DNA from: Prorocentrum cordatum
Lineage: Eukaryota > Sar > Dinophyceae > Prorocentrales > Prorocentraceae
Assembly: GCA_963575745.1 (NCBI GenBank)
Contig: CAUYUJ010016352.1
Span: 172,501-200,000 of the forward strand
Length of the DNA stretch: 27,500 nucleotides
Reading direction: 5' to 3'
Made by a program: the position numbers and the translations under genes
Notes under the pieces: model-generated
Databases searched by the model: none
Seen by the model: the letters and a program-made list of their open reading frames with translations, nothing else
What the model was told of the DNA's origin: nothing
Shown here: one piece after another, positions 9,152 to 17,668 of the stretch
Layout: each line of letters begins with the position of its first letter
Numbering within the stretch: position 1 is the stretch's first letter

Positions 9152-9573
9152 AGTGCGCCGGCGCCCTGCGTCTCCCGACCCAGCGGGCCCCCTGAAGTTC
9201 GAGCCGCGCGGCGTTCGGCGCCGCGTCTGGCCGAGCACGGATGGAGGGCATCATATTTTCAAAACGATGGCTGCCGCCCAAAAGCATGGTGGAGTGGAAG
9301 GCGGTATCTATCCAAAACGGTGGCTCCAGCCCAACCATTGCGGACTGGACGGCAGCGTCTGGACGGCAGCGTCTTTCCAAAAAGGTCACTTTCGCTCAAA
9401 GCGCGGTTGGATGCTGCGTGGCCCAAGGCTGATGCAACGTCGGAAACGCCGAGCGCATGCGAAGAAGTCTCGAACGGCAGTCCAAAGAGCATGCGAGGAA
9501 GTCTCGAACGGAAACCGCAGAAAAGAGATGTGCCGCATGCGGCAAGGGACAGGTCGGATGCCAAAAACGCCCA
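9152..9573 (+). repeat. Repeat module B, copy 2 with 14-bp internal duplication
   Basis: Closely matches copy 1 at an offset of 408 up to 9346, then at 422 after a perfect 14-base duplication, GGACGGCAGCGTCT (9347-9360 and 9361-9374). The duplication breaks the frame that is continuous in copy 1. It ends in CAAAAACGCCCA, where copy 1 instead runs into copy 2. Confidence 0.85.
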
Positions 9574-9881
9574 TCCCCAGGCCGAATTTTTTTCCCTCTT
9601 GGCGCTGAACCTCACGGCCCCACGCAGTGCACGGGCCCTCTGGGAAATCACAGCGGCGAACCCAATGAGGGTCCCACGGATCCGATTTCCAACCTTACCG
9701 TAATCGTGAAATCGCGGCGGATCCCATTTCCGTGCGCGCGGATCCCATTTCTGATTTTCGGGATCCGCGTCGGACCTTATTTTTTTACGGCGGATCCAAG
9801 TTCTAACCCGTTTTCAATTTACGGGGGACGGGGGTGGCCCTCTGCGACTTCAAAAGGAAAATCTTTCGTCCTGCGTAAGTA
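9574..9881 (+). repeat. Repeat module A, copy 2 (shortened)
   Basis: Nearly identical to 8363-8743 from the CAGGCCGAA start through the GGATCC-rich stretch to the closing TTTCGTCCTGCGT. It lacks a segment of about 70 bases. Together the two A modules flank the tandem B modules. Confidence 0.85.
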
Positions 9882-9883
9882 TG

Positions 9884-10435
9884 GGGCTACCTGGGCGCGG
9901 GGCGGCGCCGCATGAGGCGGCAGCGCCTCGGAGCAAGTTAGCACTCACATTCGTGAATCATCCATTATTGCGCTTTGTGGACCCGCCTCTCCCACTGCTT
10001 TCTCCATTTTCTATGACGCTTCTGCTGCGGCTCACGCTGTTATGGCACGCGCGAAATCTATCCTTAACCACTGAAGTCCCACTCCTTCCGAATGTGGTTG
10101 CAATGTTCGCTCTTTCTTGTGATCCCTCTTCACCTTTTGTTATACGACGCGCAAAGTGCATCGTAACGTCTTACGTAAGCCCAGGACAGTATACTTTTGC
10201 ACCAGATTACGTCGCCAACATCCGACAGAGGGGGTCCAAATGATACGCCCCGAGACTTGCTCGCATGAGATCCGCATGTGGTGTTGCGCAAGAGTATGGT
10301 CCGAAAGCGTTGGTAATTGCACTCGCGTCCTCTGTACCATCGCAAACACGCACAATACAACTGTGACTGCGTTGCGGCCACACGCGCATCTAAATGTGTA
10401 CATATATAGGTACGTATATACATGTTAACCAACGT
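9884..10435. other. Unassigned DNA
   Basis: No gene or clear repeat seen. A TACATATATAGGTACGTATA stretch near 10397 is AT-rich and partly palindromic. Open frames overlap on both strands without recognisable domains. Confidence 0.4.
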
Positions 10436-10439
10436 GGAC

Positions 10440-10620
10440 CCCAAACAATGTGGTTCTAGCAATATGTGCTGTGCAATCTCAGTGGTGCAGTATATGTGGA
10501 TAGGTTGTGCAATTTTTATGTTGTGTGCAAGCTATGTGGCGCAACCGATGTTGTGGAATTAAAATGTTGCGCAGTCTACGTGGTGCAACCTACGTGGTGC
10601 AATTTACCCTGCGGAACTCG
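10440..10620 (+). repeat. GTGCAACCTACGTG-type short repeat (5' part of copy I)
   Basis: Degenerate units of about 14 bases related to GTGCAACCTACGTG run through this stretch. A shorter version of the same array (11862-11925) precedes the shared tag of copy II, so it is probably the 5' part of the dispersed element. Confidence 0.65.
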
Positions 10621-10624
10621 AAGT

Positions 10625-11400
10625 TGTCAACTCCACTGCTCGCTCAATCATCCCACCCAACCACCCGCAACTTGATTTGCAACAGAAGCATGAAGTCACG
10701 ATTGCGATAACTGCTTGGCGCTGGCTGGCGCATCGCTGTGGCCGCGCTAGCGCGCGCAGGTTGGCGAGCAGAGCGGCCAGCCAGTATGGCGCGACCAGTG
10801 CAGGCGCGGTGGCGCCGACCGCTGGGCACTTACCAGCGCGTCTCGCAGTCCGCGCTGACGCGCGGGCACTTCAGTGCGAGCTGGTGACTCGGCCGGGCGC
10901 GGTATAGTGGCGGCGTCGACAATAACAGAAACGATAATGATAGTAGCGGTCCTGGTGACGACGATGACAACGATGACGGCGAGGCAACTGACGGCGCCGA
11001 TGATGATCACGCCGACGATGATCATGGTGTCCACGTGTTGGTGATGAAGGTTTCGCAAGTATTTCGGCATGCGCACGCGGCCGACTGGCGCGAGTGGCCC
11101 GCATGGTGTTATTTGACAGGATCGTACCCCCCCCGCACGCGCGCAAGGGCGTTCCCATGATTTCGACATGCGCGCGACCGGTCCTTTTGGCCGTATGTCA
11201 TGCAACTGTTGAAACAACACTGACTTTCTTCACAATTCGCAAGAACGCGCGCGCGTTCGAACAACCATGATGAAAAGCCATGTGCTTTCACATGTGCGCG
11301 GGACACCCGACTTTGAAATCCCTACGAAGCCTGAACTGTTTGAAGGAAGTCGGCATGCGCGCGCGACGACGCGCGCGTAACGCCATACGGAACCTGCAGC
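10625..11400 (+). repeat. Modular dispersed repeat, copy I (3' part missing)
   Basis: Starts with the tag shared by all copies (CAACTCCACTGCTCGC, then CATCCCACCC and CCCGCAACTTG). A GC-rich body follows that matches copy III, for example GCGGTGGCGCCGACCGCTGG at 10806 against 16342. Next come an ATGACG-rich part (10918-11030) and one dimeric GC-hairpin unit with core motifs at 11068, 11167 and 11354. It stops near 11400, where the 90-bp repeat takes over. It has no convincing open frame. Confidence 0.75.
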
Positions 11401-11725
11401 TGGGGCCTTCGGTGGAACTCCCGATGGGGCCACGAAACGTGTGAGGGGCGTGCCGAATCGGGTGCGGGTACGCCATGCGGACCCTGCCGCAGGGGCATGC
11501 GGTGCAGCTCCCGATGGGGCCTCGCGCGCGGGTACGCCATGCGGACCCTGCCGCTGGGGCCTTCAGTGGAACCCCCTATGGGGCCACGAAAGGGGTGAGG
11601 GGTGTACCGAATCGGATGCGGGCACGCCCTGCGGACCCTGCCGCTGGGGCCTTCGGAGGAGCTCCCTATGGGGCCACGAAACGTGTGAAGGGTGTGCCGG
11701 ATCAGGTGCGGGTACACATGATTCT
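11389..11725 (+). repeat. 90-bp tandem repeat, about four copies
   Basis: Units starting GGAACCTG or GGACCCTG lie at 11389, 11479, 11543 and 11633. Spacing is 90, 64 and 90, so one unit has lost 26 bases. Each contains a GATGGGGCC or TATGGGGCC block and GGGTACGCCATGCGG. Ninety bases equals thirty codons, and both strands give 30-residue periodic peptides (plus ADPAAGAF, minus TFRGPIG). Treated as a satellite; a repeat protein cannot be excluded. Confidence 0.8.
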
Positions 11726-11860
11726 GATGAGATGAGGGCATATGCAGAGCAGGAGCAAGTGATTGTAGGAGGGAGGAGGGGGAAGAGGAAGGAGAGAACG
11801 CGGGGGGCTGTCTCTTCAAAACGAGGGCCCAACACCACAGGATGGTTGGGACAAAATCGA
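11726..11860. other. Purine-rich linker
   Basis: Contains a GTAGGAGGGAGGAGGGGG purine run at about 11766-11800. No gene. It separates the 90-bp array from copy II of the dispersed element. Confidence 0.5.
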
Positions 11861-11861
11861 T

Positions 11862-12069
11862 GTGCTGCAACCTATGTGGTGAAATCTGTGTGGCAAAATC
11901 TATGTTGTGCAATTGATTTTGACACATGACTTGACACATCCCATGCTCTTGCAAACATCCCACCCACCCACCCGCAACTTGGTTTGCAAAACCTCTTAAG
12001 ACCGACTACGACGACACCGACGACAACGACTACGACGACGCCGACGACGTCTCCGACGACTTCGACGAC

Positions 12070-12101
<32 letters not shown>

Positions 12102-12233
12102 CAACGACGACGACACCGACGACGACGCCGACGCCGACGACGACGACGATGACGACGCCGACAACGACGACAACGACGACACCGACGACGGCGACAACGA
12201 CGACGTCAACGACGCCGACGCCGACGCCGACGC

Positions 12234-12266
<33 letters not shown>

Positions 12267-13475
12267 CGGCAACGACGACGACGCCGACGTCGACGACGAC
12301 GAAGACGACGACGACGCCGACGCCGACGACGACGACGATGACGACGACGATGTCGCCAACGAAGACGACGACGAGGGAGGAGGGAGGACGACGACGGCGA
12401 CAACGACGACAACGACGACAACGACGAGGGAGGAGGGAGGACAGCGACAACGAGCGAAGGAGGAAGGACGGCGACGCCGACGACGACAACGACGAGGGAG
12501 GAGGGAAGACGACGACGACAACGCCGACGCCGACGACGACGACGACGGCGATGAAATAGGAGGGACGACGACGAGACGCCGACGACGGACGACGACGACG
12601 ACGAGGGAGGAGGAGGAAAGACGACCACGGCGACAACGACGACGGAAACGACCACGACGCCAAAGAGGACGACGACGACGAACACGAGGAAAGACAGAGG
12701 ACGACGTAGGCGACGACGACGACGACGACGCGGGAGGAGGGAGGACGGCGACGACGGCGACGACGACGACGACGCAAGAGAGCACGCGCACGCTTTTGTT
12801 GAAAACCCGTGTTGCGAAACATAGTTTTTTTGTAGGTTTCTTGGACACACGATGTTGAAATCCTTCCGAAGCCGATGAGTTTTGAAGGATTTCGGCATGC
12901 GCGCGCGACGACGCGCGCGTGTGCACTTCGTCCCATTTTTTGCAAGAAGGATTCTCGCGAGACACACGCGCAAGGGCGTTGGACATTTTTCGACATGCGC
13001 GCGCGCGAAGCCCGTTTGGTAGCATGTTGTGAAAATCTGGAAACAAACTATGGTTTTCTTAAGATTTCGCAAGAGCTCGCGCGTAAGTTTTCTTAGCGAA
13101 TCAGTGTTGCGAAACCCTGTGTATTTGTGTATGTTTTTTGGAAACTCGATTGCGAAATCCTTCCGACACCGAAGGTTTTTGAAAGATTTCGGCATGCGCG
13201 CGCGACGACGCGCGCGTGTGCACTTCGTCGAATGTTTTGCAAGGGATTCGCGAAAAAGTCGTATGTTAGAACACGAAATATCTCCGCGTATCGCTTTTTA
13301 CAAGGGAAGGAACCTCAGGGGGGTCGATACCGGCCCCCCGGGGATAGTGTAAATTCATTTTTAGGATGGACATGTGGTCATAATCATCCATGATTTACAT
13401 ACCCGAAAGGGGTACGGATAACGCTGGGGGGGGGGTAGAGACTATTCTCTTTTGAAAAAAGAGAATCTAAGCGAA
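11862..13475 (+). repeat. Modular dispersed repeat, copy II (with expanded GAC array)
   Basis: Order of parts: a short GTGCAA-type array (11862-11925); the shared tag ending CCCGCAACTTGGTTTGCAAA (11941-11993); a large GAC array (11999-12780); two dimeric hairpin units (core motifs at 12896, 12994 and 13193); and the 3' part (13305-13475) with ATTTTTAGGATG, ACCCGAAAGGGG and GGGGGTAGAG. The 3' part matches copy III at 17250-17420. The GC-rich body of copies I and III is absent, and the GAC array sits in its place. Confidence 0.75.
11999..12780 (+). repeat. Long GAC triplet array
   Basis: About 780 bases of mostly GAC triplets, pure in the first half and interrupted in the second half by GAGGGAGGAGGGAGGA blocks. 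It produces long open frames on both strands, rich in Thr, Asp or Arg on the plus strand and in Val, Ser or Arg on the minus strand. Frames this uniform in composition are by-products of the repeat. Confidence 0.9.
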
Positions 13476-13493
13476 AGGGCGGCGACGAAGCGG

Positions 13494-13643
13494 CGGTGGG
13501 GCGGCGACGGCGCCGACATAGCTGCTGAACCGCCACACAGGCCCAGACGACGGGTGTTGACGAGGTGGCGACAAGGTGTCGACGGCGACGACATAGCCGC
13601 CAGAACTGCCACGTATGCTCAGTTCCTCAGAACACAAATAAGG
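13494..13643 (+). repeat. 75-bp imperfect tandem duplication
   Basis: The block GGCGACGGCGCCGACATAGC with AACCGCCAC is repeated about 75 bases later as TCGACGGCGACGACATAGCC with AACTGCCAC. Copies are clearly diverged. Confidence 0.65.
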
Positions 13644-13704
13644 AACCCTGAATATGCAAGCGCTGTTTGGGGGACTGTATCTCTACACGCACATATATAT
13701 AGAT

Positions 13705-13706
<2 letters not shown>

Positions 13707-13740
<34 letters not shown>
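13707..13740. repeat. (AT)17 dinucleotide run
   Basis: A perfect AT run of 34 bases. It is followed by the palindrome GTATACGTATAC (13744-13755) and further TATACATGTATGTAC alternation. A likely hypervariable, easily melted site. Confidence 0.95.
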
Positions 13741-13742
<2 letters not shown>

Positions 13743-13759
13743 TGTATACGTATACACAT

Positions 13760-14034
13760 GTATACATGTATGTACAGCTTACACATGGGATACCTATCAC
13801 GTCGCCATTGTTTGGGCCAACTTTAAAGATTTGAAGTTACCCGCGTCGCATGTATCTGTGGTCGTCATGTTCACGAATTGACACGCTTTGCAAACAACAC
13901 TTCTTTCACATCTCGCAGTCACTACAACGTTCCCTGCTTCTTGCAGCATGGCGTTCGTCGTTTCGTTTCGTCCCTCTCCTCCCACCCTGTCCGTTCTCCG
14001 CTTGCCCTATCAAAACCCTGCCGATCGATGCGAG
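13760..14034. other. Unassigned DNA
   Basis: No gene, repeat or regulatory site that I can support. Confidence 0.4.
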
Positions 14035-14445
14035 CCGCAAGACAAGTCCCCGAGAGACACGGCCCAAGACAAGGTCCCTAGACGGCCCAGGCGCTCCCAC
14101 ATGGCCAAAGAGGGGCTCGAAGATGCCCCCTCAGAGGGCCTCCAAGACGGACCTGATACGGCCCATGGGGCCGCCATGACGGCCCTGAAGGGTCCCAAGA
14201 AGGACCCAAGACAGCCCAGAGACATCGTCACGACAGATTCCGAAAGCGCCAGACGGCCCAAGAGTCTCCCAAAACGGCCAAGGGAATCCCCAAGAGGCCC
14301 CGAGGCGCTCCCAAAACACTCTAAAGAGGCGCCAAAAGGGCCCCAGGAGAAGCTCAACAGGCCCCCAAGAGGCCCTAGATGTCACACGTGACGGAATCCC
14401 AGGGTGCTGGGCTGGCTCGGAGGCGAGATTGGCCGCAGGCGACTG
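14035..14445 (+). repeat. CCAAGACGGCC-type array with conserved end module
   Basis: A run of degenerate units such as CCCAAGACGG, GGCCAAAGAGG and CTCCCAAAACGG fills 14035-14375. It is closed by a module at 14381-14445 containing GTCACACGTGACGG, CAGGGTGCTGGGCTGGC and GCCGCAGGC. The same array plus module, in the same orientation, lies inside the intron at 18240-18845. Open frames through it are compositional. Confidence 0.75.
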
Positions 14446-15484
14446 ATCATGAAAACGTATGGAATCAGCACACGTATCAGATACCGTCGGAAAGTGTAGA
14501 GGGATAGTGTCATAGAAGAGGGTTCCATGATTGCGTGGTTTTATTCTCGCCGTCCTGGACACCAAAACGTTGTATAACTCATTCAGATCATATGTTTTTT
14601 GGCGAGTCGCACAACTCATATGAGTTCACTTAGCTCTCGCAATTAATTGTCGGACACATTGTGCTTGCGTATTTGTACATATGTATGCATCATTCAATCA
14701 TATTGAGAAATAGGGTCTGAATCAAAATGCATATCGCGGGATGCTGTTCTCATCTCGCTCTGCTCGACATGTCGTCCGGGCTACCAGCTGGCAATCGCAA
14801 TCGTCACCTGTACTAGAGCTGCGGTGACTGCAGAAATCGCCGAGCGGCCGAGGGCGTATAAGATTCAAGAACATTTGTCGTGCATCGCATTCGCAAGAAC
14901 ATTTGTCCTGCTCCTCCTCCACGAGGCGGAGGAAAGGCAGGAGGAGCAATTTGAAACATTGAGCCCTGCCGATTAATCATGTAAGTAACGAAATCATGCA
15001 CGCTGAACATGGCAAACTATTTCAATTCAAACACGGACAACTGTATACACATGCACATGCATATGGTACGTGCGCGCCCCGACTCACACAAATCTGGCAC
15101 GTGAAGGTAAACAACAACGTTGGACTTATGCTCGAAAAATGAGGCAACCGACGCGGGACGCGTGGCATCATGTAGTCGCCCATGTATACGTAATAGAATG
15201 CGCCACGTAACCGTGCTGAACAAGTTTACCCACACACCAGTGCGTCGGCGAATGCTTCTAGCAATTGCGTAAACCATACATGCCTAGACACATTCGGAGA
15301 CACACTGCCTTGGAATGCATACGTCCGAAATCATTGAGCACAAATGCTGTCAACACGTCAAACCGACATGTTAGAAAACATCCGATGGGCCACTGAAGTA
15401 GCAATGAGCGCGGCGCGACCCCAAGCTGGACTCTTCTTTCATTCACAGCACTTCAAACAAGTTCTGAGCAATGCAAAACTATGC
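14446..15484. other. Unassigned single-copy DNA
   Basis: About 1 kb of more balanced base composition without a recognised gene. Short open frames on both strands have no visible domains. No tRNA-like or rRNA-like segment is seen. Confidence 0.45.
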
Positions 15485-15930
15485 GCTGCAAAACAACGCT
15501 TGGCATTGATTGGATTACTTGGCTTCGCTGGGCGTTGATTAGCGCTGTTTGGAATATTTCCTTAACGTGGCTCGGCATTGCTTGGTATTGGTTTGCGTTG
15601 CTTGGCATTTATTGGCATTGTTTGGCATTGGCTTCGCATTGCTTAGCGTTGCTGTGTATCGTTTGGCATTGGTTTCGCATTGTTTGGCATTGCTTGGAGT
15701 CGTTGCTTGGCATTGGCTTTGCATTGCTTGACGTTGCTTAGAATCGTTGTCTGGCACTGCTTGGCGTCGCCTTGGCATTGATTGGCGGTGCTTGGGCTCA
15801 TTTTGCTTTGTTTTGCATTTCTTGGCATTCCTTCGCGTTGCTTGGCACTGGTTTGCATGTCTTGGCATTTCGTGGCATCTCTTGGCATTCTTTATTGCTC
15901 GGCACGGCTTGGCATTGCAACGGCTGGCGA
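15485..15930 (+). repeat. TTGGCATTGC-type short tandem repeat
   Basis: About forty degenerate units of ten to eleven bases (GCTTGGCATTG, GTTTGGCATTG, CTTCGCATTG). On the minus strand the units read as repeated N-A-K-Q-C-Q or M-P-N-N-A-K peptides, on the plus strand as W-H-C-L-A-L. Both strands stay open over long stretches only because the unit lacks stop codons. Confidence 0.85.
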
Positions 15931-16145
15931 ACCCAAAGAAGAAGGCCGGGGAGCCCGCGGAACAACATTAGGAACCCGAGCAAAGAACCCATGGAACACC
16001 ACCAAGGAACCTTGGCAACGCCTTGAGGAAGCCAAGACCAGGGAACCGAACAATGCCAAGTTCAGCCACATCGCGCCCACCGCCCACCTATTCTTTTCCA
16101 TACCACATAAGACCCCCTTGGGCAACGTCTAACTGGGCAATTAAG
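15931..16145. other. Unassigned linker
   Basis: Short GGAACC/GAACCC-containing stretch (15955-16045), possibly a decayed repeat. No gene is seen. Confidence 0.4.
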
Positions 16146-16149
16146 TTTT

Positions 16150-17420
16150 TGCTCGCAATGAACTGTCAACTCCACTGCTCGCGCAACCATCCCACCCCAT
16201 CGCCCGCAACTTGGTTTGCAAAACCCATGCGGCGGCGACTGCGATGAATGATTCGCGTTCGTTGGTGCATCTCTGCGGCCGCGACAGCCCGCGCATGCTC
16301 GCGCGCGAAGCGGCCATTAGTTTGGGGCGACCGACGCGGCCGCGGTGGCGCTGACCGCTGGGCACTTTCCAGCGGCACTGCAGTGCGAGTCGACGACTTG
16401 GGCGGGCGCGGTATCATGGCAACGTCGGCAACGGTAGACATGCTGATGGTAATAGCGATGCTGGTGACGATGATGACAACGACGAAGGCAAGGCCAGTTA
16501 TGGCACCGATGCCGATCACGCCGACGACGATGACGGCGTCCTCGAGTCGGTGATGAAGGTTTTGGAGAGAGTTCGACATGCGCGCGCGGCCGGCTCGCGA
16601 GTGGCCGCATGGTGGTATTTGACACGGATCGTGCCCCCCAGCACGCGCGCAAGTGCGTTCGAATGATTTCGGCATGCGGCGCGAGAGACCCATTTGACCG
16701 AATGTAAGAAGACTGCTGACAAACCTACGGATTTTGAAAACAGATGTTGCAAAGCCGTGTGTTTGTTGTTATATATTCGTCGGGGCACTTGATCTTGAAA
16801 TGACTACGAAGCCTCAGGTTCTTGAAGGATTTCGGCATGCGTGCGCGAAGACGCGCGCGTGCACTTCGTCCCGTTTTCGCTGCAAGGAATTATTGCGACA
16901 GCACGCGCGCAAAGGGCGTTTGAGCGATTTCGACATGCGCGCGCGAAAAGCATTTTTGGTAGACTTGATGAACATGTTCAAAATATAAAAAAGCATGGTT
17001 TTCTTAAGAATCTGCAAGAGCGCGAGCGCAGGCTGTATTGATCATTCTTATTACGAAGCCATGTGCTTTTATATGTTTTCGGGACACTCGACTTTGAACC
17101 CCTGCGAAGCTCAAGGTTTCTGAAGGATTTCGGTATGCGCGTGCATGGACGCGCGCGCGTGCATGTCGTCCCGATGTTTGCGAGGGATGCTTGAAAACGG
17201 ATGATTATTGATAAACGAGTGCGCGCGCATATAATTGTTTTGCAGAGCGTGAGGTGGGGATACCAGCCTGGCTGGGATGGTGTGAACTCAGCATTAGGAT
17301 GCACCATGGAACATAATCAAATGTAACTTGCAATACGCGAAAGGGTCCGAAGTCTGGGGGGGAGGGAGGGGGTAGAGTCTACATTTTTGAAAGAGAGGAG
17401 AAAGAAGCCTAATAACCACA
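16150..17420 (+). repeat. Modular dispersed repeat, copy III (most complete)
   Basis: The tag is at 16164-16225. The GC-rich body (16226-16415) matches copy I. An ATGACG-rich part (16416-16560) and hairpin units with core motifs at 16577, 16673, 16836, 16934 and 17134 follow. The 3' part (17250-17420) has GCATTAGGATG, ACGCGAAAGGG and GGGGGTAGAGTCTAC. It lacks a clear GTGCAA array at its 5' end and the large GAC expansion, so it may be closest to the ancestral body. No open frame is convincing. Confidence 0.75.
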
Positions 17421-17668
17421 TGCAACGTCTGAGAGCGTGCTGCCACGAAATGATGCAATGATGTTGGCAGTTATTGGGTTTGGAACTGTTGGTGCGATCT
17501 GCGTAATGGGTGTATCCGATTGCCAGAATTTGAGCACGTCCCTGTCGAAACATCACGCGAACGGCGGCATCAATCATCGGCTCTGGGCTCTACTCCCTGT
17601 GGGGGGTGCGTACATACACGTCCAACTATATCAGAGGGAATCGGGCTCTACGGATGTCTGAAGCGACA
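17421..17668. other. Unassigned 3' flank of the dioxygenase gene
   Basis: No repeat or gene is recognised. It should contain the 3' untranslated region of the minus-strand gene ending at 17669, but I see no distinct polyadenylation signal. Confidence 0.4.

Noticed and set aside
11872-12996. Open frame of 374 codons on the minus strand (and overlapping frames of 338 and 329 codons)
   Set aside because: Nearly all residues are Val, Ser, Arg or Pro from the GAC triplet array; the overlapping frames are equally open, which is expected from a stop-free triplet.
10440-17420. CRISPR-like array from regularly spaced repeats
   Set aside because: The repeats are long, diverged and mostly contiguous, the spacing is about 98/199 bases, no cas genes are present, and the genome is eukaryotic.
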